Assembly: GCA_020205615.1 (NCBI GenBank)
Contig: CM035167.1
Span: 139,700,568 to 139,764,567 of the forward strand
Source of the DNA: Panax quinquefolius
Lineage: Eukaryota; Streptophyta; Magnoliopsida; Apiales; Araliaceae
Reading direction: 5' to 3'
Length of the DNA stretch: 64,000 nucleotides
Positions 21,417 through 32,386 of this stretch are shown here, piece after piece. Position 1 is the stretch's first letter; each line of letters opens with the position of its first letter. Below the pieces are notes generated by a model. That model was not told the DNA's origin and did no database searches. It saw only the letters and a list, made by a program, of their open reading frames with translations. The translations under genes and the position numbers were made by a program.

Positions 21417-23052
21417 ATAGTTAGATTGCAATACTCGAATATACATAAACATAAATAATTTGTTATCGTATTAATTAACGCGAACGAGATAAAAATCATA
21501 AATTTACAAGAAAGATAAACTCTAACTCATATGTCTGTCTGTCAAAGATTGTATATCATAAAACCCTAAAATAATATTCTCGATCCTCCCTCATCTAAGA
21601 AAACTTCGCATAGAAACGGCACCTCTGATACTTGTCGGCTCTTCCCAAAACCTAACTTCTTCCCCAATAATTGATTTGCCATCGGCCACTGACCCAAAAT
21701 GGGAAACCCCGCCACCAGCTACCCATTGGCCCGAAGACGTTCAGAATGATTAGCCTATCCAACTCTTTGACACCTTCCTCCTTCCCGCTGATGATGAAAA
21801 ATTTGAAGGACTGAACCCCCAACAACTCCTCATCAGTAGCGCAGTCCATAGGGGTTGGGTAGTGTTGCATGTTGGTAATGCTCCAAAATCTATAGTTTTG
21901 ACAGTCCTATATCATCTATTTTAAAAACATTATTTGTGTATATTAGTAAATGCTGATTTGAGTTTAGTAACATGGTTGAGAAAATAGTTATGGGCTTGTG
22001 CACATGAGGACGGTTAAGGAATTGGGCTAGGCCAAGCTTTTCGTTCTTGGACTTCCAACGTAAAATATAAGACATTCTTCAATTTAACGTGCACAACAAC
22101 AAAGCATATACAGACTTCTTCTTTAGTGGGCTACCTGGGGGAAAGACCATTAGTACATAATGAACTTAATTCAAAGCTCTTATATAATAGGCACAAATCA
22201 ATAGAATAATTAACTAACAATTAATGACTAACACAAACATAAGAATGAATGAATAAGAGTGAAAGATGAAGACGACTTAATTATCCCACAAGTACCTAAA
22301 AATGGAGATGAAGACCTCCAAGGCCAGAACTTGAACTCCGGATGAAACAGAAGCCCCACACAAAAGGATGATATCGTGCCTTTCTATAAGCATCATTATT
22401 TGACAGCTATTGTATTAGTGTTCTAGATGTTAATTATTTTATTCCCTTGTTTAATAGTACAAAACTAAGCAGAGCACTACTGAATTTCTTAAGAGTTTCC
22501 ATGACAAAAGAGAATAAACAAAATCGAGTTCCAAAGAAGCAAATTAACCAATATATATCAGCAGGAGAGAAAGGAACAACCTTACTGTGGGACAAAGGCA
22601 TAATAATTAGAAAATGTTGCTATTAACTGCATCTACAACATACAACTCGTCATATTGCGAAACACGAATTTAATAAGGCATGACTCTCAATTCATTCCGT
22701 TCCACCACAATTTCTACTAGGTAACTGTATTCAAATTGAAGAACATCTCATAACTCAAAAGAACTCAAAAAGATAAATTCATATATGTAAACATACATAT
22801 ACATTCAAATAGAAATAGACAATACAAGTAAACAAATTGTTCAACAAAATTTTAGTTACCTGATTTCGGAGTTTTGGAAGACGACGTAGTAGTCCATTTC
22901 AGAAAAGAAGATAAATGCTTTATGACAGGCGTTGAAAATCATAAATAACAATTATAGTGAAGAAATAAAAACAAAAGAAGCATACCAATGATCTGGATTC
23001 CATACAAATCAATTCAAATTACAGAATTCGAATCAATGTGTGCGTGTGTTAC
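21417..23052. other. Intergenic region, no assignable gene
   Basis: 21640-21900 holds a low-AT patch with a plus-strand reading (PSATDPKWETPP ... GLNPQQLLISSAVHRGWVVL) broken by one stop. It looks like former coding sequence but I do not recognise the family. A minus-strand segment at 22858-22930, ending in a GT donor and encoding KWTTTSSSKTPKS, may belong to the possible peptide gene just upstream (23053-23137). Confidence 0.35.
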
Positions 23053-23137
23053 CAGTAGGAGCAGCATGAGCGTGAAATTGAAGAACATAATAAAGGATGA
23101 GGGTTAAGAAAATGATATAAACAAGAGAGGTTCTCAT
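23053..23137 (-). CDS. Possible first exon of a small secreted protein
   Basis: On the minus strand an ATG at 23137, following a CT-rich leader, opens 28 codons that read as a textbook signal peptide (MRTSLVYIIFLTLILYYVLQ, then an Ala/His cleavage region ending AAPT). A consensus GT donor follows at 23052. A candidate downstream exon near 22930-22858 encodes KWTTTSSSKTPKS and also ends in a donor. I could not complete a gene model or name a family. It lies close to a CACTA end, so it could be captured sequence. A chance hydrophobic frame remains possible. Confidence 0.35.
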
Positions 23138-23354
23138 GACTCTCTCTCTCTCTCAATCACTAGTCAAACTTAAAATGGTGGAAAAGAGTGGATTTGCTCG
23201 TGATCGAGTAGATTTGATTGTGCATATTTCAGTCGAAAGCAAAGCAAATATGAGATGGACAATAATGTTGATCTTTTTAGACATCGAAGAGGGACGAATA
23301 GCTCCATGAATATTTGCATAGAAGTGCGAGAGAAAATTAGATCTGTTTGGAATC

Positions 23355-23461
23355 GTGAAAGATCTGCATATTGAGATGAGTTTTGTTTGTGTGAACTAAG
23401 GCAAAGAGAACAAGTTTGTGCGAAAGATCTGCATATTGAGATGAGTTTTTGTTTGTGTGAG
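23355..23461. repeat. Short tandem duplication
   Basis: The motif CGAAAGATCTGCATATTGAG and about 20 following bases occur twice, roughly 64 bases apart. Confidence 0.75.
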
Positions 23462-23619
23462 CGGCGGAAGAGGTAGAGGAAGGGTAACGAGGACCAGGAG
23501 AGAGAAAGGGTTAGAGAGGAGAGAAATGACTGAGCTTATGAGTGAGAAGATGATGATATTAATTCGGGGGAAGAAATGGGAGCGAAAAGAGCTGATATTG
23601 AGTGGTTCAAACAAGCTCT

Positions 23620-23819
23620 AGCTACGGCCAGCTCATGACCCTCGCTAAAAGGCCCAAAAAAATCTCTGTACCGACCGCTAGACTATGACCTTTGGAATAG
23701 ACTATCTTTAGGCATATACCGATGGTCATCTTATGACCGTCGCTATAGAAACCCTATTGCTATAGTTCGGCTCGACCATCGCTAAAGCTTGTTGGCTATA
23801 TGTTGAATTTCTTGTAGTG
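23620..23819 (-). mobile_element. CACTA (En/Spm) transposon terminus
   Basis: On the minus strand the sequence begins CACTACAAGAAATT at 23819, the conserved plant CACTA terminal inverted repeat. The adjoining ~190 bases contain at least four variants of a TAGCGA(C/T)GGTC subterminal motif, as expected for transposase-binding repeats. I found no partner CACTACAAG end on the plus strand to the left, so the other end is lost or beyond recognition. Confidence 0.7.
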
Positions 23820-24073
23820 TTGTGTTACCTAGTTTGTGCACTGGCATGTAGCAAATAAAGTTGAGTCAGGTAGAACACAAGAGATCACTCATGCGTTTGC
23901 CACTACGCGGTGAAGTATGATTTAAGTTGAATGGGGCGGGTTCAAGATAAATCTAGGAAAATTGTTCAGGATGGAGCTGGTACTTATTAGAGTCGAGCAA
24001 GAGTATTCTTAAAGGACTCAAAGAAGGTGTGCTCAATGATGACTAATATAATATGATATTTGTGATTGGTATT

Positions 24074-24814
24074 TGTTGGGTCGTGATATTTCTCCTATTG
24101 GACCGAATGGATTGGGCCTACATATTCAGTTAGTCCATTGGGTCTTCATTATTGGGTGTTGACATTATTGGATCTAGTCACTTTATTATCTTTATTAAGT
24201 CCTTCTAAGATATCGGACCCAATCAAATGGTCGAATTCATCATATATTTTAAATATCTACATCTTTGATTTGTAATGATGAAAAAAGCATGACGGTTGAC
24301 TAGAAGAACCCGCCATGCATTAATGTGGATGGGATCATAACCGTACGGCCAGAGTAATAAAGATGACCAAAAGCGGTGGATAAACTACATGCGATCGGCG
24401 AACCCATCGATCAAAGGGTGTGTCGCGTAGTAGTAGTGGGCGCACGGTAATCCGTGCGAAGAGAGAGTATAACTTAGCGAGGAAGTCTTCACAAATAGGT
24501 GCGCTTCTCATACACTTCTTCATTCATAATCACATATACACGAAGAATTATTATTTCTCTCAAGACACTGACATTATATTCCTCCATTGTTTAACCTTGT
24601 GAACACGTATCTCGACTCTCACGCTGAAGCTATCCCCGAAGCGGAACCATTGTCGAAGCTTGTGGTGTTTATCGTGTTCTTGTCGCGCAGATCGAGGCGT
24701 CTTACGTGATTGGGGCGTGGCGAGAAGATCCTGGCGTTAACATCAAGCGCTAGAAGGAGGGGGGCTTTCTAGTGTTCTTGAGCTATCAATCACAATATTT
24801 CCGGTTGTTCTACA
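24074..24814 (+). mobile_element. Possible LTR or LTR-derived segment
   Basis: Starts TGTTGGGTCG and could end TTGTTCTACA (TG...CA). The GC content and pattern resemble a Copia LTR followed by an untranslated leader. A TGG-start stretch (TGGCACCAATCGG) 12-13 bases downstream might be a primer site, but the gap is larger than usual. No paired LTR or coding region was found, so the call is weak. Confidence 0.3.
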
Positions 24815-24974
24815 TCCGGAAGTTATGGCACCAATCGGGGGTTCTCGTTCGAGATCCCACTAAAAAGCCCAAGATGGTTGGTCTTTGTTCTTGATAAAGA
24901 GCGGGATCATGACCAGAAAGCAAGTAAAAGGCACCCCGCCCATAATTAACGCGCAAGAGTGGTGGTCGGTGATA

Positions 24975-25290
24975 AAGATGATGGTCGAAGCGAGTAGATG
25001 AAGACCCAATGACCATTTCTGTTTGGATCAAGAGGGTAATCTTCCCTATTGGTCTTCGGGATGATGGTCGAAGCAGAGTAGATGAAGACCCAATGACCAT
25101 TTCTGTTTGGCCGAAGAGGGTAATCACCTCTATTGGTCTTTTCTATTTGATCAAGAAGGTAATCTCGCCTCTATTGGTCTTCGGATGATGGTCGAAGCAG
25201 AGTAGATGAAGTCCCAACAGCCATTTTCTGATTGACCGAAGAGGGTATCCCGCCCTATCGATTTTCGGGATTATGGTCGCAGCAGACGAA
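24975..25290. repeat. Tandem repeat of about 84-124 bp units, just over three copies
   Basis: Units begin GATGATGGTCGAAGC at 24978, 25062 and 25186, with a partial fourth near 25271. Each contains GTAGATGAAG(A/T)CCCAA and ends in CTATTGGTCTTCGG-like sequence. The second unit carries an extra ~40-bp piece. Confidence 0.85.
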
Positions 25291-25595
25291 GAGACTGATC
25301 CAGTAATGTCTGACAATCAATCTCTGACATCAATAATGTCTCAGTAATCTATTGGCAATTTAGTATTTTATTCACAATTATAAACTCTTTCCACATTATA
25401 AACCTTTTACAGGAATTCAATGAATTAAGTTATAAAAACAATTAACATGCCCTCTCAAATAATTTTTACAGTACTTTTTCAATCCAAGAAAATCATGTAT
25501 CATCATAAGCCTATATATCTACAGTTTGATCATCATTCATTCATATACATTGATTTCCACTAGCTAGTCTATACTTTTTTTATTACATAGTTCTA

Positions 25596-28500
25596 CTAAC
25601 TAGCATGCTCAACCCATTTTTGAGTTTTTTTATCTAGACGATCATTTTCAGAGTAAGTGATAGGAGATTTTGGTGATTTACTCCACTGCGTATGAACTTG
25701 ATGAAGATGGTGATTTTTGTGGTGGTTTCTTTTCGGGCGTTTCAATCCCTTTGGCGTTTCGCCTTCCTTATGATTTCCCTTTTGTAAATGATCAATATTT
25801 TCCATTGGCACATTGTACACAAATGGTTCGACGACGGCACTGCCATCAAAATCCTTTAATGGCTCTAAGATTTTCACCACTTCACTCGTTGCTGGTCTAG
25901 ACTTAAACTTGTAGCTGAGGCATTGATAAGCCAAAGCAGCGGCCTTTTGAGCCCCTAATTCACAGTACTGCCCTTCAAGCCTTGGATCCATTATTCGGCT
26001 AAGCCTCCTCGGTTCCTTCAAGAGAGGTCTTGCCCAATCTACTAAGGACTGTTCTCTAGAAGGCCGGCTCTTGTCCACTGACCTTCGCCCTGTTAGCACC
26101 TCCAAAAGTACTACTCCGAAGCTATACACATCACTTGCTGCTGTCAAATGACCTGAAAACAGTGCAAATAATTTTACTTAGTATTTAACTTGATCATAAC
26201 TGATCTAAGACAAAAAAAAACCCAACCATGCATGTATATCATATATAGTACTTTAATATATTGTCAGGAAAAAAGATAAAATTATTTATTTACCAGTCAT
26301 GATGTATTCAGGGGCAGCATATCCTTCTGTGCCCATAATACGAGTCGAAACATGTGTCTCATCTCCTTCTGGACCATCCTTTGCAAGTCCAAAATCCGAA
26401 AGCTTAGCAGTGTAGTCCTGGAAATGTATATTCAGTATTAATTAATGAAATCAAAACAAATATTGAAATTAAGGCTCAATATGCACGGTGGGACCGGAAA
26501 GAAGCTTACAGAGTCTAGCAAAATGTTAGAAGCTTTGAAATCGCGATATATAACAGGATTTTCAGCTTCATGGAGGAACGCGAGGCCTTTTGCGGCTCCA
26601 AGAGCAATCTTCATTCTTGTTGACCACGGAAGCGACACCGAGTATCCTGAAATCAAGAGAAAGTATTTGAGTTATTTTTACACGTCAATAAAATAAAATT
26701 AAAAAATATTTGAATATTTACTATCACAATCATTTTCACGTTAAAAAATAATTAACTTTTTAAATCATGTAGAAAATTAAATAAATATATTCATTACATG
26801 ACGGATATAATGCTAATATCGGCAATTTTTTAATTTTATTTTATCTCATGATAATTGGAAAAGGCAAAGAAACATCAAGTCCCAGACATTAAAAAAACTA
26901 AATGCTGGCATACCAAATTCTTGGAAAACACCCTGGTTTTGTAAAGCTATATTGACTCGTTTAAAGCATTATGATGGCCAATGACTGGCCCACAATAAGG
27001 AATTGTGAAAAAAGTGGGCAGTTAAATATCACAAAAATTCTACATGAATATGGAAATTGAACATGTATTTGAATTTTACTCTAACTGTATTTTGAACTTA
27101 ACAGTGGATAAAAATATAAATAAGCGAAGTTTAAATATACACGTGTTCAATTTTTATGTTCATTTAGAAGAGTTTTAACATTATGTTTCTGAGTTTTGAA
27201 AAGAAAAAAATAGAAAACTTAAATTAGAACAGAAAAGAAAAGAATAAAAAACTTGAAGTTTTCCTTTGTGTTGTTTCTGAGTTTTTAATAGAAAAGAATA
27301 AAAAATTTAAAATTGAGGACATGAGTTATTAATTTAAAATTTATTATATTAAAAGTTGAGGATAATATGAGAATTATAAAATATTACTTATTCTAATTTT
27401 TTTTTAATCCAAATCGGTAGATTTTGAATTTGAAAACTTTCTAGCGAGGAAAAGTGGCCAAGTTTTTTCTATTCAATTCTTTTCTTTTCCTAGGTTATCA
27501 AAAATTGAAAGCATGTAAAATTGTAAAAAAAAGCTAAATTTTCGTTTCATTTTTTTTTTTTTCTTCATTTTTAAAAGCTCGAAACATAGCATAAATATCA
27601 TGCAAGTCTTAATTTGGAAATAGCAATGATACGTACCTACTACTTATTCTTGTACAAGTCAACCATCCAAAAAGAATGCATGGCGATTGACTGTTTCTTT
27701 CTTTCTCATTAGACTATAACATCTTGCAATACTAACAAAAAGTACTAATATATATCTTGGTAGGTTGTTATATCGACGAAAAGTCTGGATCTGGCCATTT
27801 TTCTCTCATGAGTTACAGCTATGAATACATAAGTCGGGAAGAAAAGAAAAAGAAACCTTGACATTAATCTCGTCTATGAATACAAGGTGACGGATTTTGT
27901 ATTTTTAACTTTAAATTTTGGGTTGGAGGGGTATTATTATGTGTCGGTTGACTAAAAATATGAGATACAAAGTGTCACGTTTTGAAGTATATGATACAAT
28001 GTACAAAATAGAATAAACTCTCAATTGCAAAGTGTAATTAATGTTTTTTTCTATTAAAATTAACAACTTCTTTTTTCTTTTCTTTTTTGGCGTATTATGA
28101 TTTAATTTGCTTAAACATATGACCCAGGTGGTGGAGCTATTAGAGTATGCAAGCCTTTGGGAATCTTTAACATTTTGATTTTGATTTTGTTTTGACATTA
28201 CTTTTGATTTATTTAGAGTTGTGGCTCAAATATACTGTCGTATACGAGATTTATAACTCACTGCCATTAACCACGAGGCATTTAAATAAAGGAAGAATGT
28301 ATTTTGGCCAAATAAAAAGATCATTTATTCTATTTAAAGTACTATAATTAGGGTTCCGGGCATGTTTAGGAGTGTAATTAAAAGTTGTTTAGGGTTTCTT
28401 AAGGTATTTAATTTCATCATTACTGAATTTTGGCATTGCCGTTGTTTATAGGCTTTAATTTTATCCATCTTTCAAGGTCGAATAAGTGTCATTCTCCTTT

Positions 28501-29304
28501 TTATCACTTTTCCAGTAAACACGCACACTTTATTGTATAAAGAACAAAGGCAATATATTTTTAATAAGACAATTAGTGAAGAAGAAAGAGAACATACTTC
28601 TAAAGAGTTGATTCTCTAAGCTGCCTCGAGGCATATATTCATATACCAGGAGCCTGTGTTCATCTTCGCAACAATATCCGATCAACTTCACCAAATGTGG
28701 GTGCCTCAATTGCCCAAGAAATATCACTTCCGTCTGCAAACAAATATAACAAATTAATTAATCCTCAAATTAAAACCTACAATATATATTAATCAAATAA
28801 AACTAGACCAAAAGGGTACGTAAAAGGCTAAAAATATTTATGCAGAAAGAAATATATATGTGTGTACATATATATACATACCAGCCACTCCTTATGGCCC
28901 TGCATGCCATCTAAATCAAGAAGTTTAACAGCCACCGGCTGAGCCTTCAAACCAGGCCTAAGCTTATCATCAATAAATCCCTTATGAACGGGCCCAAACC
29001 CCCCTTGGCCAAGAAAATTAGTAGAAGAGAAGCTATGAGTGATGACTTTAAGCTCGGCTAGCGTAAAGACATGAAGATTTGAACCGGCTAAAGAATTGGA
29101 TAGATCCTCGGATAATGTAGTAGATGAACTTATATCCGATAAATTAGAAAACTTTTGAAATGAAGTTTGTTTTGCAACCACTTTCTTCTTCACCTCAGGC
29201 TTCGGTGCGGATGACGACAAAGAATTCGAATTCTCATGTTTTTTACCACAACTTGGAAACAAGGATTGCCATGTTATCTTCTTTTTCTTGATCTTCACTG
29301 TCAT
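25596..29304 (-). CDS. RIPK: Receptor-like cytoplasmic kinase, RIPK/PBL family (RLCK VII), five exons
   Basis: Minus-strand coding exons are 29304-28882, 28733-28598, 26646-26510, 26417-26294 and 26152-25596. All junctions are GT-AG and the frame is continuous over 458 residues. The kinase domain has the glycine loop GQGGFG (99-104), ATP-anchoring Lys127, the catalytic YRDFKASN with Asp222, DFG at 240-242 and AAPE ending at 269, so it is predicted active and of the RD type. The N-terminus is basic and has a Cys but no Gly2 myristoylation site, as in RIPK. The C-tail is rich in His, Lys and Ser. In Arabidopsis RIPK phosphorylates RIN4 at the plasma membrane during immune signalling; the same role here is inferred from similarity. 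Intron 2 is long (1,951 bp). Confidence 0.94.
28280..28327 (+). repeat. 48-bp direct repeat, copy in kinase intron 2
   Basis: ATTTAAATAAAGGAAGAA-GTATTTTGGCCAAATAAAAA-ATCATTTA matches 29885-29932 at 46 of 48 positions, in the same orientation and 1.6 kb apart. The two copies bracket exons 1 and 2 of the kinase gene. Confidence 0.85.
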
Positions 29305-29517
29305 TTTTTATTTCTGCAAGTTTTATCAACTTTTTTCGTTGATAAAAAGAGTTAATTCGTTGAAATGAGCTGCAAAAATATAATTTGAAGTGCGAAAATG
29401 GAGGATCGGAGGAGCATCAAGACACTTAAATGGAGGCAAGGTTAAATATTATTGAAGTACGTGGTTGAGGAGTTTCTTTATCTGCTTCTTGTTTGGTTTG
29501 GTTTGGTTTCTCTCTTT

Positions 29518-29540
29518 ATATATATATATATATATATAGG
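29518..29540 (-). promoter_or_regulatory. (TA)n tract likely serving as TATA box of the kinase gene
   Basis: On the minus strand the run reads TATATATAAAGAGAGAAACC, about 215 bases upstream of the kinase ATG. It is the only TATA-like sequence at a suitable distance. A W-box core (TTGAC) lies near 29669-29673, which would suit an immune-related kinase, but single cores are common by chance. Confidence 0.45.
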
Positions 29541-30022
29541 TATATGTATGTAAATCTGTGTATATACGTACGAAGGAAAGTTGATGGATATATAATTAGT
29601 TTTATTGTGGGAAATGAGTTTTCCAAGTCTATGAAATTTGGTGAATGGAAAAAGACTTGGCTACCCAACTTGACTTTGATGTCACATATATATTTAAATT
29701 TAAATATATGTCTTCTTGTATCCTTTTAGGATTAACTAATGATGATTGTGACTTATGAGAACAAAGAACTGTTTACAATCCTGACCTTCTCAAATTTTAG
29801 AAATGCCTACTAGCCAAAAAAATACTGGATTGAGTGTATTTCTTGGCTATTTTGATATATTTAATATCTTTAAAAAAAACAGGAATTTAAATAAAGGAAG
29901 AAGGTATTTTGGCCAAATAAAAATATCATTTACGTTGTGTTAGTCAACGGCTTGCTTGGTTACGCGGGATGTTGGAATTTTCAACAACCATATTTCGTCA
30001 TTTCAGTCAATCACTTCGTAGG

Positions 30023-30058
<36 letters not shown>

Positions 30059-30780
30059 GCAAAAATTATTTTCCATAACACCAATATTCTTTTCATTTTA
30101 AAATTAGATATAAAATTTGATTTTTCAAGTCAAAAACGATTTATGGCGTATTAAATTTTAAAATTAATTTATCTTATTAAAGTTTAAAATTTTTGAATAA
30201 AATAAATTTTATGATTTATAATTTTATTATATATTATATAATTATAATAATTGTATCAATTAAAATTAAATATATTTATGTCGATTTAAAATTTAATATG
30301 TAAATTGTTTTATTTTAAAAATTAAATTAAATTATCTTTAATTTTAGAATGAAAAAAATAATGTGTAGCAAAATGAGTAGGATGTCAATTTCTTGTTTCC
30401 TTTCGAAATAAAATAATATAAGAAAGAGTTTCAATTTTTCATTTGCTGGTTTCTTTCAATCGGTTATTTATTTATTTTTAAAGTTGCTTTATTTTAATTG
30501 TGTATTACCATCACACATGACAGATTTATATAACCTTATGCTCCAGGCTTAAGAGTGATTATTCGATTGTAATCGAATCGAATAGGTTATTTGATTATAA
30601 TTGAAAATTGAAATTTATATAATTTTGATATCCGAGCAAGTAATTGAATTATTCATTAACCGAATTACATAATTTACTATTCGATTGTTCGAGTAATAAC
30701 CAAAATTAAGAAATAGAGAGTCCGATTTTTTTCATCTTCCTTCTCACTTGCCAACAACGCTAGCTTGGACTACTATATAT
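29541..30780. other. Kinase upstream region, AT-rich
   Basis: Contains a (TA)n run at 30023-30056 and a 48-bp direct repeat (29885-29932) whose partner lies in kinase intron 2. 30560-30720 is rich in ATTCGATT / AATCGAAT palindromic motifs. No gene was recognised. Confidence 0.5.
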
Positions 30781-31066
30781 TACTCCCTCCGTCCTTTAAT
30801 ATAAGACGTTTTGGAGAAATTTTTTTGTCCCTTAATATATGATGTTTTAGAATTCCAAATAAGCATTAATTGTTTAGTTTTTAATATTACCCCAAGTATT
30901 AAATATAACTTTGGTTCTCTCAATATTTTTTCCCCAATAAATAATAATATCTTTTTCAATACAAGGGCAATTTAAGCATTTGATATTATATTTAATGTTA
31001 TACAATTATTTCATTAATACGTGTGCACAACTTTAAAAAGTCTTATATTAAGGGACGGAGGGAGTA
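30781..31066. mobile_element. Intact Stowaway MITE (286 bp)
   Basis: Starts TACTCCCTCCGTCCTTTAAT and ends AGGGACGGAGGGAGTA, perfect Stowaway termini with TA on each side. It is the best-preserved member of the family also seen at 13681 and 15455. Confidence 0.92.
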
Positions 31067-31075
31067 TGAACCAAC

Positions 31076-31117
31076 GGACAGTTCAATATATTACTTCATA
31101 ATTATATTGAACTGTCC
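31076..31117. other. Perfect 15-bp-arm hairpin
   Basis: GGACAGTTCAATATA (31076-31090) and TATATTGAACTGTCC (31103-31117) are exact reverse complements around a 12-base loop. It lies ten bases beyond the Stowaway right end. Confidence 0.85.
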
Positions 31118-31309
31118 AAGGGGTATCAGAAAAGGGAGGAACAATAAAGAGGCATATGGCAAAAAACAGGTTGCAGAGGAATATATATTACTTCATAGTA
31201 ATTATCTTCCAGATGAATATATATTATCTTCACTCGCCAACGGAGTAGATGAAAATGAAGGTTTAATTGACTGAACTAGTTCTAAGCTTTCAGGTATGGA
31301 TTTGGATTT

Positions 31310-31470
31310 TAAGATCTCTGAGGGTGAGAGGTGAGAGGTGAGAGATCGATTTGGGTTTTAAGATCTGAGAGTGAGAGATAAAAGATCGATTGAGTGATAA
31401 GATTGAGAGGTGAGACCGTGAGATCTGAGGGTGAGAGATGAGATTGAGAGGTGAGCGAGTATGACTGTAT
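31310..31470. repeat. Purine-rich minisatellite (GAGAGGTGAGA-like)
   Basis: Repeated GAGAGGTGAGAG, AAGATCTGAGRGTGAGAGAT and GATCGATT blocks form an irregular tandem array. The long minus-strand frames across it are a by-product of the repeat. Confidence 0.75.
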
Positions 31471-31599
31471 GAGTATTGAGTGTAATGATTGTGAGTATGT
31501 GAATGTGGTATATAAAAGGAGAATAAGTGAATAACAACGAAGTCACCTTTTTTTTTCGTTCCTATTTTGGTTATTCGGTTAACCGAATAACTCAAAATT

Positions 31600-31935
31600 A
31601 AAAACTAAATCCGAACCCGAAAACCGAAAATAAAATCGGATATAACAGAATTATAAAAAATTAGTTCTGATTTATATAGTTAAGTTCATATAAATTTTTG
31701 TAAAAAATAAATAAATTAAAAGTCTACACTTTTTAAAAAAAAAATTATATCAATATATAAATACAAATAAATTTCATAACAATATCAAGAATCTGTTAGC
31801 TACAATATCATTAAACTTCACCTCATTTAATTACTTATTGCAGTGTTGTGATGTTGGAGTGTATAGAGAGGAAAATAGAAAGAAAAATGATATTTTATAT
31901 TATTTTTTTATATTTTTACATGTAGGTCTATATAT
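31600..31935. other. AT-rich intergenic sequence
   Basis: No recognisable gene or element end was found. Confidence 0.5.
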
Positions 31936-32386
31936 TATTTCTTTAGTTTCATAATAATTGTTTTTTTAAAAAAAAAATTAATTCAAATTATTTGTCGTTT
32001 ACAACTAATTTTTAGGAGAATAAATTATGGAAATTGTTAAATTCACAACAGAAATTGTTATTTTCACAACAAAAGTGTTGCTATAGATCCTATAGCGACG
32101 GTTTTCACCGTCGCTATACATCTATAGCGACACTTTTGTTATGAAAATAACAAAAAGTGTTGTGAATTTAACAATTACCTAAATTATTTATTTTTCTATA
32201 TTACCCCTAACTTCTTTCATTCTCCCAATAAATTTTCTCTCTTGCATTAATAGTTTTCAACTTTTCATAAAGGGGTAGTGATGAAATTTCATATAAATTT
32301 TAATTCTTAAGTGATAGTATTACATGACTTTCTTAATTCATGTGCATGAAGCTAAAAAAAACAGTTATTATGAAACTGAAAAAGTA
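31936..32386. mobile_element. MITE with long inverted ends, interrupted by a second MITE
   Basis: The left end CTTTAGTTTCATAATAATTG and the right end CAGTTATTATGAAACTGAAA are inverted repeats next to TA. The interior matches the remnant at 7555-7765 on both sides of a 151-bp insertion at 32029-32179. Confidence 0.75.
32029..32179. mobile_element. Near-palindromic 151-bp MITE (hAT-like) nested in another MITE
   Basis: The ends read GGAAATTGTTAAATTCACAA and, reverse-complemented, GGTAATTGTTAAATTCACAA. The flanks are TAAATTAT on both sides (32021-32028 and 32180-32187), an 8-bp target duplication as made by hAT transposases. Almost the whole element folds back on itself. A second copy is at 34196-34336. 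Confidence 0.85.

Noticed and set aside
31290..31595. 101-residue Ser/His-rich minus-strand frame
   Set aside because: Produced by the purine-rich minisatellite at 31310-31470.
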